DNA of 64,000 nt, taken from assembly GCA_021781815.1 (NCBI GenBank), contig JAJXWB010000002.1:164964-228963 (forward strand). Direction: 5' to 3'. Positions 27,497-37,218 of the stretch are shown piece by piece. The notes under the pieces are model-generated. The model was not told the origin of the DNA. It saw nothing but the letters and a program-made list of their open reading frames with translations, and did no database searches. The DNA is from Pseudomonadota bacterium. GTDB taxonomy: Bacteria > Pseudomonadota > Alphaproteobacteria > Rhizobiales > Beijerinckiaceae. Position numbers and translations under genes: made by a program. Every line of letters begins with the position of its first letter. The first letter of the stretch is position 1.

Positions 27497-28335
27497 TTAC
27501 TCCGCCGCGACCTTGCGCGCCGAACGCACGCCGGCCGCAAGATCGCGCACGAGCGAGGCGACGGCCTCGACTGTTTTCGTCGTCGCGCGATTGTCCTTGT
27601 CGAGCGAATTTTTCAGCGCGTCGACAATCGCGGTGCCGACCACGACGCCATCGGCTTGGCCGGCGATGGCCCGCGCATTGTCCGCGGTCTTGACCCCGAA
27701 ACCCACGGCGACCGGCAAATTCGTGTGACCTTTGATCCGCACGACCGCTTCGCCGATGCGCGAATAGTCGACGATGGCCGCGCCAGTCACGCCGGTCAGC
27801 GAGACATAGTAGATGAAACCCGACGTGTTCGCGAGCACGTGCGGCAGGCGCCTGTCGTCGGTGGTCGGCGCCACCAGGCGAATGAAATTGAAGTTCGCCT
27901 TCAGCGCCGGCAGGCAGAGTTCGTCGTCTTCCTCCGGCGGCAGATCGACGACGATCAGCCCGTCGACGCCGGCAGCCTTCGCCTCGATCAGAAATTTGTC
28001 GACGCCATGCACGTAGATCGGATTGTAATAACCCATCAGCACGATCGGCGTGTCGTTGTCGGTCTTGCGGAATTCCGTCACCAGCGCGAGCGTCTTGTTC
28101 AGCGTCATGCCGGCGTGCAGCGCGCGCAGGCCCGCCGCCTGGATCGAGGGGCCGTCGGCCATCGGATCGGTGAAGGGCATGCCGATCTCGATCACGTCGG
28201 CGCCGGCCAGCGGCAGCGCCTTGACGATCTCCAGCGAGGTCTCGGGATCAGGGTCGCCGCCCATCACGAACGTGACGAGGGCGGCGCGATTCTGACGCGC
28301 GAGATTGGCGTAACGGCGGTCGATTCTCGTCGTCA

Positions 28336-28336
<1 letters not shown>
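27497..28336 (-). CDS. trpA: tryptophan synthase alpha subunit
   Basis: 279 residues from [12 protein letters not shown]; the start shares one base with the trpB stop (TGATG), so the two are coupled. The TIM barrel has the catalytic Glu in [16 protein letters not shown] and Asp in [10 protein letters not shown]. It cleaves indole-3-glycerol phosphate to indole, channelled to TrpB. Confidence 0.97.
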
Positions 28337-29586
<1,250 letters not shown>

Positions 29587-29602
29587 ACCCCGTCAGGGCG
29601 CC

Positions 29603-30253
29603 TTAAGAAAGGCTGCGCGCGGCGGCGATGAAACTCCGGATCAGCGCCTCGTCCTTGACGCCCGGCGCCCGTTCGACGCCGGACGAGACATCGACGCCCG
29701 GCGCGCCGGTTTTCGCCAGCGCCTCTGCGACATTGGACGGGGCGAGACCGCCGGACAGCAGCCAGGGCCTGCCCGGATTGAAACCGTCGAGTATCGACCA
29801 GTCGAAAGCCATTCCGTTGCCGCCCGGCCGGGTCGCGTCCAGCGGCGGTTTCGCATCGAACAGAAGGTAGTCGACGACCGGCGCATAGGCTTGCGCGGCG
29901 GCGAGATCGGCGCGCGAAGAGACCCCCAGCGCCTTCATGACCAGGCAGCCGCTGCATGCGCGCAGCGCCGCCGCCCGCTCGGGCGTTTCGCGCCCGTGCA
30001 GTTGCAGAATGTCGGGCGCGAGCGCCGCGATGATCGTCTCGATCGCCGCATCGTCGGCATCGACCGTGAGCGCGACCTTTTTTGCGCGATCGCCGATCTG
30101 CGCGGACAGGGCCTTGGCTGCGTCGAGCGGCAGATTTCGGGGGCTCGGCGCAAAAAAGACGAAGCCGAGCATGTCCGCGCCGGCGTCGAGCGCGGCCGCT
30201 ACGGTCGGCGACGTGGAAAGTCCGCAGATTTTTATGATCGGCTGGGAACGCAT
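29603..30253 (-). CDS. trpF: phosphoribosylanthranilate isomerase
   Basis: 216 residues, a TIM barrel with the catalytic Cys in KICGLSTSPTV and Asp in LTVDADDAAI. LQLHGRETPE and LLSGGLAPSNV are family motifs. It is the first of trpF-trpB-trpA, 16 bases before trpB. Confidence 0.96.
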   Translation of the reverse strand: MRSQPIIKICGLSTSPTVAAALDAGADMLGFVFFAPSPRNLPLDAAKALSAQIGDRAKKVALTVDADDAAIETIIAALAPDILQLHGRETPERAAALRACSGCLVMKALGVSSRADLAAAQAYAPVVDYLLFDAKPPLDATRPGGNGMAFDWSILDGFNPGRPWLLSGGLAPSNVAEALAKTGAPGVDVSSGVERAPGVKDEALIRSFIAAARSLS

Positions 30254-30301
30254 GGAGTCCCGGACATCGGTTGAAACCGGGCCCCGGTCAAGCGCGAAAC
30301 G

Positions 30302-30661
30302 TTACGCAGCGGTCTGGCGCGGCGGGGCGAGCGCCGTCGTGGCGCGCGAGTCCATGGCGGCGACCCGGTCGCGCAGATCAGACGCCTGACCGCGGGCTTC
30401 CGCCGCCTCCGCCCGGGCTTCCCGCACCTGGCGTCGGAAGCGACCCTGGCGAAGCCAGACGACCGCGCCGCCGGCGAACACGCCGAGCGCGCCGCTGAGG
30501 AACATCAGCAGAAACAGCGGCAGCTTGATCTCGGGACCAGCTATATCGTTCCCCGGAAACGGATCGAACGACACCGTGACCCAGTGCCGGTTGGCGACCG
30601 CGAAAACCAGAATCAGGATCGCAATCGGGACAACGATCACGAGACGGAACAGGGTGCGCAT
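30302..30661 (-). CDS. LapA/DUF1049 domain inner-membrane protein
   Basis: 119 residues from MRTLFRLVIVVP; the track start six bases earlier is TTG. Two membrane helices (residues about 5-25 and 45-68) are followed by a charged coiled-coil tail rich in Arg/Ala/Glu (REARAEAAEARGQ). This is the LapA domain architecture. E. coli LapA works with LapB in LPS homeostasis, but small DUF1049 proteins after ihfB are common in alphaproteobacteria and not proven to do the same. Confidence 0.75.
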   Translation of the reverse strand: MRTLFRLVIVVPIAILILVFAVANRHWVTVSFDPFPGNDIAGPEIKLPLFLLMFLSGALGVFAGGAVVWLRQGRFRRQVREARAEAAEARGQASDLRDRVAAMDSRATTALAPPRQTAA

Positions 30662-30670
30662 GGACAACCT

Positions 30671-30958
30671 TCAGAATTCGCCGTCGTTCAGGCGCTCGCG
30701 CATTTCCTTGCCCGTCTTGAAGAACGGCACGGATTTCTGATCGACGGCGACGGGCTCGCCGGTGCGCGGATTGCGGCCGAGACGGGCGTCGCGCCGCTTG
30801 ACGGAGAATGCGCCGAACCCACGCAATTCAACCCGGTCGCCGCGCGTCAGCGCATGCGTGATTTCATCGAGAATCGCATTGACGATGTTCTCGACGTCGC
30901 GCTGGTAGAGATGAGGATTGCGTGTGGCGATACGTTGGACGAGTTCCGATTTGATCAC
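30671..30958 (-). CDS. ihfB: integration host factor beta subunit
   Basis: 95-residue HU/IHF-fold DNA-bending protein. The start is GTG ([11 protein letters not shown]). The signature [10 protein letters not shown] of the beta-arm and [14 protein letters not shown] are present. It pairs with IhfA for site-specific DNA bending in recombination and promoter control. It lies 55 bases after sppA and 9 bases before the LapA-domain gene. Confidence 0.95.
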   Translation of the reverse strand: MIKSELVQRIATRNPHLYQRDVENIVNAILDEITHALTRGDRVELRGFGAFSVKRRDARLGRNPRTGEPVAVDQKSVPFFKTGKEMRERLNDGEF

Positions 30959-31013
30959 TTCAGGGCCTCGCGGGAAGCGCGATTGAACGGTCTGGCCGGT
31001 ACGAAAAACTACT

Positions 31014-31970
31014 CTAATCTAAAGATGAACCCTGCCAAATCGCCGTCAGACCGTCAAGTTCGCGAGACAGGGCGGCCGCGGCGGGAAGGAGCGTTCGCGC
31101 CAGTTCCGGATGGCCGAGCCAGCCGGCGGCAGCGCCAAGCAAGCCGAACGAGTCGAAATCGTGCGGCTTTTTCCAATCTCGTATCGACAGTCCGGTCGGC
31201 ACGCCGCGCTCCGATTCGAGCCAGGCGATGGCCTCGCGTTCGCCGCCGATCTTGTCGACGAGCTTCAACGGCGCGCCCTGCCGGCCGGTGAAGACGCGAC
31301 CATCGGCCACGGCGGCCAATTCCGCATCGCTCATGCGGCGGCGCTCTTGCACGAGCTTTTTGAACCAGTCGTAGGAATCGGCGATCAGCGCCGCCATCGC
31401 GGCTTTGGCCTCGGGGCTCGTCGGCTCATACGGGTTGGGCGATGCCTTGAGCGGCGAGGACTTGATCGTCTCGACCTTCACACCGACAGTGTCGAGCAGC
31501 TTTGCGGCGTTGGGCATCTGCATCAGCACGCCGATCGAGCCCACCAGGGAATTCCCGTGGACGACGATCTCGTCCGCCCCCAACGCGGCGATATAGGCGC
31601 CTGACGCCGCCATGCCGTCGACGACCGCGACGGTAGGCTTCCTAGCGGCAAGACGCCGCAGTTCGTCATAGAGGCTTTCGGCGCCGGTGGTCGTGCCGCC
31701 GGGGCTGTCGATCGAGAGGATGACGGCCGAGGCCGAGGATTCCGCGACATCCTTCACGAGTTTCAGGAGCGGTCGGTCGTCCGTGATCACGCCATCGATC
31801 CTGATGCGCGCGATATGCGGCCCAAGCAGCGAGCCGCCCGCGCCGCCGAAACGCAGGCCTATTGCCAGGATCGCGCCAAGAGCGACGAGCGCGGACGCCG
31901 CCCGCCAGAACGACAGCTTGCGCGTCAGCAGGCGGCGCTCGGCGAGATATTCGGGAGAGGGAGGCCGCAT
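31014..31970 (-). CDS. sppA: signal peptide peptidase SppA, short 36K type
   Basis: 318 residues from [13 protein letters not shown]; the longer track ORF runs into rpsA. One membrane helix lies near residues 20-45. The serine protease domain has the nucleophile in [12 protein letters not shown] and the general-base Lys in [12 protein letters not shown], the short-form Ser-Lys dyad. It degrades cleaved signal peptides in the inner membrane. It is downstream of rpsA on the same strand. Confidence 0.92.
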   Translation of the reverse strand: MRPPSPEYLAERRLLTRKLSFWRAASALVALGAILAIGLRFGGAGGSLLGPHIARIRIDGVITDDRPLLKLVKDVAESSASAVILSIDSPGGTTTGAESLYDELRRLAARKPTVAVVDGMAASGAYIAALGADEIVVHGNSLVGSIGVLMQMPNAAKLLDTVGVKVETIKSSPLKASPNPYEPTSPEAKAAMAALIADSYDWFKKLVQERRRMSDAELAAVADGRVFTGRQGAPLKLVDKIGGEREAIAWLESERGVPTGLSIRDWKKPHDFDSFGLLGAAAGWLGHPELARTLLPAAAALSRELDGLTAIWQGSSLD

Positions 31971-31990
31971 GTCGCTTTCGTTTCGGTCCA

Positions 31991-32015
31991 GCCCGCGCGA
32001 AAAATTCGCGCGGGC
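31991..32015. terminator. perfect hairpin between rpsA and sppA
   Basis: 11-bp arms GCCCGCGCGAA/TTCGCGCGGGC with a 3-base loop, 26 bases after the rpsA stop and 20 bases before sppA. No T-run follows the stem on the minus strand. It may partly terminate, or stabilise the rpsA mRNA end so that sppA is expressed less than rpsA. Confidence 0.5.
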
Positions 32016-32040
32016 CGGTTTTGCCGCAAGAAGGCGAGGA

Positions 32041-33786
32041 TTATTCCTCGTCCTTCTTGGCCTTCTTGCCATCGTTCTCGCGGGCCTTGAGGGCCGCGCC
32101 GAGAATGTCGCCGAGCGAGGCGCCGGAATCGGCCGAGCCGTACTGGGCGATCGCCTGCTTCTCTTCAGCGACTTCGAGCGCCTTGATCGACACGGCGATC
32201 TTGCGCGCCTTGCGGTCGAACAGGGTGACGCGGGCGTCGATCTTCTCGCCGACCGCGAACCGCTCAGGCCGCTGGTCGCCACGGTCGCGGGCCAGTTCGT
32301 TGCGCTTGATGAAGGCGTTGAGATCCGTACCGGAAATCTTCACCTCAAGACCGCCGTCCTTGACCTCGATGATCTCGCAGGTCACGACGCCGCCCTTGCG
32401 CACCTCGCCCGGACCGCCCTCTTCGCCGGACTTGGCCTGGAACGGATCGGTCGCCATCTGCTTGATGCCGAGGGAAATGCGCTCCTTCTCGATGTCGACG
32501 TCGAGCACCTTCGCCTGGATCATCTCGCCCTTCTTGAACTCGTCGATGACCTGTTCGCCGGGACGGTTCCAGTCGAGATCGGACAGGTGGACCATGCCGT
32601 CCACGTCGCCTTCGAGGCCGAGGAACAGACCGAATTCGGTCTTGTTCTTGACCTCGCCCTCGACCGTCGAACCGACCGGATGCTTTTCGGCGAAAGCCTC
32701 CCACGGGTTCTGCAGGGTCTGCTTGAGACCGAGCGAGATGCGGCGCTTGACCGGATCGACTTCCAGCACCTGCACATCGACTTCCTGGCTCGTCGAGACG
32801 ATCTTGCCAGGATGGACGTTTTTCTTGGTCCACGACATTTCGGAGACGTGGACGAGGCCTTCGATGCCCGGCTCCAGCTCCACGAAGGCGCCGTAGTCGG
32901 TGATGTTGGTGACGCGGCCGTGCAGGCGGGCCTGCAGCGGATACTTCGCCTCGATGCCGTGCCACGGATCCTCGAGCAGCTGCTTCATGCCGAGCGAGAT
33001 GCGGTGCGTCTCGTGATTGATCTTGATGACCTTCACCTTCACGGTCTGGCCGATATTCAGCACTTCCGTGGGGTGGTTGACGCGACGCCAGGCGATATCG
33101 GTCACATGCAGCAGGCCGTCGATGCCGCCGAGATCGACGAACGCGCCGTAATCCGTGATGTTCTTCACGACGCCCTCGATCACCTGCCCCTCTTCGAGGT
33201 TGGCGACGATCTCGTGGCGCTGTTCGGCGCGGCTCTCTTCCAGAACCGTGCGGCGCGACACGACGATGTTGCCGCGGCGGCGATCCATCTTGAGGATCTG
33301 GAAGGGCTGGGCGACGCCGATCAGCGGGGTGACGTCGCGGATCGGACGGATGTCGACCTGCGAACGCGGCAGGAAGGCCACGGCGCCGTCGAGATCGACG
33401 GTGAATCCGCCCTTGACCTGATTGAAGATGATGCCATCGACCTTCTCGTTGGCTTCGAAGGCCTTCTCGAGCTTGACCCAGCTCTCTTCGCGGCGGGCCT
33501 TGTCACGCGAGATGACGGCCTCGCCGAGCGCATTCTCGACGCGCTCCAGATAAACTTCCACGGTGTCGCCGACGACGGGCGCCGGATCGCGGCCGTGGCC
33601 GGTGAATTCCTTGAGGGCGACTCGCCCTTCGGTCTTGAGGCCGAGATCGACGACGGCGACGTCCTTTTCGATCGCGACGACGATGCCCTTGATGACCGAA
33701 CCTTCGAAAGCCTCGTTATCGCCGTAGCTCTCTTCCAGCAGAGCGGCGAAATCTTCGCGCGTGGGCGCGTGTTGCGTAGCGGACAT
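32041..33786 (-). CDS. rpsA: 30S ribosomal protein S1
   Basis: 581 residues from MSATQHAPTREDFAALLEES, with AGGAGA seven bases upstream. Six S1/OB repeats follow one another, seen by recurring ITDYGAFVDLG, NITDYGAFVELE and EFGLFLGLEGDVDGMVH segments. The Lys-rich acidic tail (NDGKKAKKDEE) is typical of alphaproteobacteria. It binds mRNA and promotes initiation on structured leaders. S1 is known to autoregulate through its own leader in E. coli. Confidence 0.97.
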   Translation of the reverse strand: MSATQHAPTREDFAALLEESYGDNEAFEGSVIKGIVVAIEKDVAVVDLGLKTEGRVALKEFTGHGRDPAPVVGDTVEVYLERVENALGEAVISRDKARREESWVKLEKAFEANEKVDGIIFNQVKGGFTVDLDGAVAFLPRSQVDIRPIRDVTPLIGVAQPFQILKMDRRRGNIVVSRRTVLEESRAEQRHEIVANLEEGQVIEGVVKNITDYGAFVDLGGIDGLLHVTDIAWRRVNHPTEVLNIGQTVKVKVIKINHETHRISLGMKQLLEDPWHGIEAKYPLQARLHGRVTNITDYGAFVELEPGIEGLVHVSEMSWTKKNVHPGKIVSTSQEVDVQVLEVDPVKRRISLGLKQTLQNPWEAFAEKHPVGSTVEGEVKNKTEFGLFLGLEGDVDGMVHLSDLDWNRPGEQVIDEFKKGEMIQAKVLDVDIEKERISLGIKQMATDPFQAKSGEEGGPGEVRKGGVVTCEIIEVKDGGLEVKISGTDLNAFIKRNELARDRGDQRPERFAVGEKIDARVTLFDRKARKIAVSIKALEVAEEKQAIAQYGSADSGASLGDILGAALKARENDGKKAKKDEE

Positions 33787-33936
33787 TTGTTCTCCTAAAC
33801 GGCCCAGACGGGCGGCGCCGGCAAGGGTTGGAGTGACGGGGCTCGCTTTCGCCAGCGGACATCCGAGGCGCGAGCCTCGCATTCCCACCGTTGCGAAACG
33901 GGCCGGCGCGGGCCGGCGAAACCGAGCGGTTCATGC

Positions 33937-33963
33937 AAAAAGGCGCCCGGACGGACCGGACGC
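33937..33963 (-). terminator. intrinsic terminator-like hairpin upstream of rpsA
   Basis: Read on the minus strand, GCGTCCGG pairs with CCGGGCGC (one G-U pair), followed by C and five T. It lies 60 bases after the stop of the exported hypothetical gene and about 150 bases before rpsA, so it may end that gene's transcript. A promoter-like pair sits just upstream of the hairpin, which makes leader attenuation possible. Confidence 0.6.
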
Positions 33964-33979
33964 GCGTTTCACGTGGCTG

Positions 33980-34008
33980 CATATAGCGGCAAGGCGCAAC
34001 GGCGGCAA
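33980..34008 (-). promoter_or_regulatory. candidate rpsA promoter
   Basis: On the minus strand TTGCCG, 17-base spacer, TATATG. It lies 14 bases after the stop of the upstream gene. It is the best promoter-like sequence I find between that gene and rpsA. The predicted start is only about 10 bases before a terminator-like hairpin. Confidence 0.45.
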
Positions 34009-34022
34009 GACGAAGCAGGGGA

Positions 34023-34400
34023 TCAGAATTTGTAATTGACCGCTGCGCCGCCGCTCACGTCCTGAGTGTGCGGGTTCGGGTTCGGGATGTTCAGGTGGAT
34101 CGGCGCCTTGTCCGACGATTTGACGTCGGTCGAGCCCTGGATTGACAGGGAATCGTTGACGCGGATGTCGCGCTTGTCGTCCTTGCCCGGGACCGCGCCG
34201 GCAGACGGCGTCGGCAGGTCGTCCGACGCGTCCCAGCCGATGCAGACGGGATCGCCGTGATAGGCCGCGCGCGGGCAATCGGGCGTCTGCGTGGTCGGGG
34301 CGGGCCTCGCGTGCTTCGCACGAGAGTTTTGCGTCTGCGCGCTCGCCGCGCCCGAAAAGGCGATGCAGAGCGCGGCGATGGTCAGAATCGGTCTTGTCAT
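34023..34400 (-). CDS. exported hypothetical protein
   Basis: 125 residues from MTRPILTIAALCIAFSGAASAQ, a clear signal peptide. The mature part is polar, Pro/Asp/Asn-rich and probably disordered, with two Cys (TPDCPRAAYHGDPVCIGW) and an end SGGAAVNYKF that looks beta-rich. No known domain recognised. It is likely periplasmic or outer-surface. The track's start is six residues earlier. Confidence 0.65.
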   Translation of the reverse strand: MTRPILTIAALCIAFSGAASAQTQNSRAKHARPAPTTQTPDCPRAAYHGDPVCIGWDASDDLPTPSAGAVPGKDDKRDIRVNDSLSIQGSTDVKSSDKAPIHLNIPNPNPHTQDVSGGAAVNYKF

Positions 34401-34460
34401 GGGCTGGACCTCGGACATGAGAGCGCTTGAACCCGGCCGGTGTGGCGAAATTCAGTTATC

Positions 34461-34634
34461 CTAGGCCGCGGCGCGCGCGGGCGCGCATTTACGGGCGGCG
34501 ACGAAGACGCCAGGAGCGGCGCGGACTGGCGCTCCCGGGCTATCCAGCGTGCGCCGCACGACCATTTCGAGGATCATGAACCAGAAATGTTCGAGCCCAA
34601 CAAGCGCGACGAGGCTGGTTGCGAGCATGGCCAT
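34461..34634 (-). CDS. 57-residue membrane protein resembling the DUF1304 N-terminus
   Basis: The ATG at 34634 is preceded by AGGAAGGA at good spacing. Residues 3-30 (MLATSLVALVGLEHFWFMILEMVV) match the first helix of DUF1304 proteins (LVALVALEH...LEM), but the remaining roughly 90 residues of the family are replaced by a short basic tail. It is either a truncated DUF1304 gene or a distinct small membrane protein. The good Shine-Dalgarno and a promoter-like pair upstream suggest it is still expressed. Confidence 0.5.
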   Translation of the reverse strand: MAMLATSLVALVGLEHFWFMILEMVVRRTLDSPGAPVRAAPGVFVAARKCAPARAAA

Positions 34635-34710
34635 GCGATCCTTCCTGAAAATGTAGTTTATGCCGGAGCGGGCCTGCGATGCGCTCACCGACGACGCAGC
34701 GGCGGCGGGA

Positions 34711-34739
34711 TTAATCTTATTCGCAACTGTCACGCTCAA
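34711..34739 (-). promoter_or_regulatory. candidate promoter for the small DUF1304-like gene
   Basis: On the minus strand TTGAGC, 17-base spacer, GATTAA. It would give a leader of about 70 bases before the ATG at 34634. Confidence 0.35.
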
Positions 34740-34809
34740 GTCATTGCGCGTTCATCTTGAATGCTGTCTTGATCCCGGCGGTCGTTCTGGCCGCTGGAGG
34801 GATTGCTTT

Positions 34810-35490
34810 ATGAAAAAACTGGTATTGACCGCGGTAGCCGTTTTGCTGGCCGGCCCCGTCTGCGCGCAGACTGCGCCTGGCGTTCCCGCGATGCCCTCGC
34901 TCGGGCAGGCGGCCGGCGCCGCCAGGGACGCGGTCGACGCCGGCGCGACCAAGGCGCAGGGCGCGGTAGACACGTTGAAAGGCGCGGCTGCGACCGCCAC
35001 TGACGCCACGAAGGACGCTGCAACCGCCGGAGCCGCCAAGGTACAGAGCGTGATCGATTCGCTGAAGGGGAAGACGGGCGCGGTCTCGGACGCCGCCACC
35101 AAGGCCGGTTCCGACGCGAAGGCCGCCGGAGCTGCTGCGGTCGATGCGGCGAAGGGCGCGGCCGCGACCGCCAAAGACGCCGCCAAAGACGCCGCCAAGG
35201 GCGCGGCCGCCGCTGGCGCGGCCAAGGCGCAGGGCGCGGTCGATGCGACCAAGGGCGCCGCGACCGCCGGCGCTGCTGCAGCGACCACGACCGCGGCCAA
35301 GGGTGCGGTCGCGAGTGGCAAGGCCAAGGGCGCCGCAGCGATCAGCCATGTGTCCTCCGCCGGGCAGCGCTATATGCAGCGCTGGCGCGCCCGCAACGCC
35401 GTCTGCAACCGGCGCGCCAACGCGCGCGCCTTGAGCGGCTGGGCCCGTCGCAAGTTCAAGGTCGCCTGCCGCGCGCACGCCGGCTTCTGA
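34810..35490 (+). CDS. exported Ala/Lys-rich repeat protein, LEA-like, with basic C-terminus
   Basis: 226 residues from MKKLVLTAVAVLLAGPVCAQ, a signal peptide with GGAGGG upstream. Residues about 30-180 are nearly all Ala, Lys, Asp, Thr and Gly in irregular 11-residue periods, for example AGATKAQGAVD, AGAAKVQSVID and AGAAKAQGAVD, plus KDAAKDAAKGAA. This resembles group 3 LEA proteins or apolipoprotein-like amphipathic helices. The last 40 residues are Arg-rich with two Cys (NAVCNRRANAR, FKVACRAHAGF). Likely a periplasmic, disordered, stress or envelope protein. No homologous family is recognised with confidence. Confidence 0.7.
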   Translation: MKKLVLTAVAVLLAGPVCAQTAPGVPAMPSLGQAAGAARDAVDAGATKAQGAVDTLKGAAATATDATKDAATAGAAKVQSVIDSLKGKTGAVSDAATKAGSDAKAAGAAAVDAAKGAAATAKDAAKDAAKGAAAAGAAKAQGAVDATKGAATAGAAAATTTAAKGAVASGKAKGAAAISHVSSAGQRYMQRWRARNAVCNRRANARALSGWARRKFKVACRAHAGF

Positions 35491-35511
35491 TCGACGGACG
35501 AAGAAAACACG

Positions 35512-35543
35512 AGGCGGCGCGTTCATCGCGCCGCCTTTCGTTT
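35512..35543. terminator. strong bidirectional intrinsic terminator
   Basis: Perfect 10-bp arms AGGCGGCGCG/CGCGCCGCCT with a TTCAT loop, followed by TTTCGTTT on the plus strand and preceded by GAAGAAAACA, which gives a U-rich tract on the minus strand. It sits between the converging LEA-like and VOC genes. Confidence 0.85.
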
Positions 35544-35555
35544 GCGTTGTACCCG

Positions 35556-36347
35556 CTATCTCGCCGCCACCGGCCGCACATGCACGCCCGCAATGTGGAA
35601 CGCGCCAGCGAACGGCTGGTAGCCGCGGGCGCGGGCGCGGGCCAGCGTGGCGTCTGGGTCGACGCAATCGAGCGCCAGCGCGCCGATGCATTCGGGCGAA
35701 TCGTCGGGCGCGCGCACGAAGCGGATGTCGGCCTCGGTGAATCTCAACGCGGGTTCGCCGTCAGCGTCCGCCTCGATACGGCGCTGGACGATCTTGCCCC
35801 AGTGCGCGGCCAATTCCAGCGGCGTGGGCGTCTCGACCTCGATCGCGCGGATGCGGCGCGTCTGGTCGTTCCGCACGTGGCGGCGCCAGTCGGGACCGGC
35901 CGGCGCATAGAGCGCGTGATCAATGTCGCCGCCTGCGGTATGGTTGAACTCGATCATGGCGGCGTGGCAATCGCGCGGGTGCAATTGCACGCCCGTATAG
36001 GCGCCGTGCGTGTGATCGACGATCGTGTGGACGCCGATCGCTGCGCACGCCGCCCCCCTCGCGTGCGGATCGTCGCAATCGAAGATCGCCATATAGCCGC
36101 CGTGGCCCCTGCTGCGCGCGAGATAGCGCCCGGCGGCGGTTTCCGCCTGCGTGGGCGCCACGATTTCGAGGAACATGTCGCCGATCGACCACAGCGCGTT
36201 CTCGAGCCCGTATTTCGCGACGGCCGTATCGCGAAAGCAGATCTCGATTCCGAGGATGTACGAAAGATCGCTCGCGACAGGTTCGAGCGCAGGAGCGACG
36301 AGCGCAACCTGCCGGAAGCGCAGATAGGGCGCCGGGACGCCGGACAT
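35556..36347 (-). CDS. VOC-fold (glyoxalase-like) protein
   Basis: 263 residues from MSGVPAPYLRFRQVALVAP; the track ORF begins far upstream in the crotonase gene. Two repeated VOC modules are suggested by LRFRQVALVAPALEP...LGIEICFRD and later IRAIEVETPTPLELAAHWGKIV. IVAPTQAETAAGRYLARSRG and IEFNHTAGG are typical of the glyoxalase_3-like group. It could be a dioxygenase, isomerase or lyase. It follows the PaaG-like crotonase by two bases, so both probably act in one acyl-CoA or aromatic pathway. Confidence 0.7.
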   Translation of the reverse strand: MSGVPAPYLRFRQVALVAPALEPVASDLSYILGIEICFRDTAVAKYGLENALWSIGDMFLEIVAPTQAETAAGRYLARSRGHGGYMAIFDCDDPHARGAACAAIGVHTIVDHTHGAYTGVQLHPRDCHAAMIEFNHTAGGDIDHALYAPAGPDWRRHVRNDQTRRIRAIEVETPTPLELAAHWGKIVQRRIEADADGEPALRFTEADIRFVRAPDDSPECIGALALDCVDPDATLARARARGYQPFAGAFHIAGVHVRPVAAR

Positions 36348-36349
36348 GG

Positions 36350-37144
36350 TCAGCGCCCCTTGAACGCCGCCGCGCGCTTTTCGACGAAAGCCGCCGACGC
36401 TTCCTTGTGATCCTCGGTCGCCGAGGCCAGCGAGTGATGCAGCGCCTCGGCGTCGAAGGCTGTTTTGAGCGCGCCTGCTTCGGCGGCGATGAAATTTTTC
36501 TTGATCAGGCCATAGGTGACGGTCGGACCGCTGGCGAACTGCTGGGCCAGCGCGCGCGCTTCCTTCATGACGTCGGAATCCGGCGCGGCGCGGCTGACGA
36601 TGCCCATTTTCTCGGCCTGCGCGCCGGAGAGGACGGGCGAGCTGAGATAGAGCTCTTTTGCTTTTGCAGGGCCGACGAGTTGCGACAGGAAGTAAGTGCC
36701 GCCGAAATCGCCTGACAGCCCGACCTTGGCGAAAGCGGTGGTGAGCTTGGCGGTCTCGCCGGCGATGCGGAAGTCGCAGGCCATCGCGAGCGACAGACCC
36801 GCGCCGGCCGCCGCGCCTTCTATCGCGGCGATGGTGGGCTTGGGCATTTCGTGCAGCAGACGCGAGCATTCCATGCTGTTGCGCAGGCCCGCCGCGCGCT
36901 GGTCCATCGGCAGTCCGCCGCCTGCGCCGCCGCCGGCGGCGAAGGCCTTCACGTCGCCGCCCACGCAGAAACTGCCCTCCGCCCCGGTCATCAGCACGCA
37001 GCGCACGGCCGGATCAAGCGCGGCGCGCTGCAGGGCGGCGAGCAGCAATTCGAGCATCTCCTGATTGAGCGCGTTCTTCCGCTCGGGGCGGTTGAGCGTG
37101 AGCGTCAGAACGCCGTTTTCGAACTTTTCGACGAGCGCGGCCAT
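36350..37144 (-). CDS. enoyl-CoA hydratase/isomerase, PaaG-like
   Basis: 264-residue crotonase. The oxyanion hole AIEGAAAGAGLSLAMACDFRIA is intact. At the active site it has FAKVGLSGDFGGTYFLSQLVG: the hydratase Glu is absent, but an Asp is in the position used by PaaG-type 1,2-epoxyphenylacetyl-CoA or delta-enoyl-CoA isomerases. An isomerase role is therefore more likely than hydration. Its start is clean (MAALVEKFENGVLTLTLNRPERKN), and it is coupled to the VOC gene downstream. Confidence 0.83.
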   Translation of the reverse strand: MAALVEKFENGVLTLTLNRPERKNALNQEMLELLLAALQRAALDPAVRCVLMTGAEGSFCVGGDVKAFAAGGGAGGGLPMDQRAAGLRNSMECSRLLHEMPKPTIAAIEGAAAGAGLSLAMACDFRIAGETAKLTTAFAKVGLSGDFGGTYFLSQLVGPAKAKELYLSSPVLSGAQAEKMGIVSRAAPDSDVMKEARALAQQFASGPTVTYGLIKKNFIAAEAGALKTAFDAEALHHSLASATEDHKEASAAFVEKRAAAFKGR

Positions 37145-37218
37145 ATTTCCTCTCCATGATCTTTTTGTCGGACATGATCATAGAACGGGAATTGCCGGAT
37201 GCGCCAGTGGTCAGCCCG

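Noticed and set aside
31687-33798. 703-residue plus-strand ORF opposite rpsA
   Set aside because: Antisense shadow in GC-rich DNA. Its composition (Leu/Asp/Arg-rich, no domain) mirrors rpsA codons.
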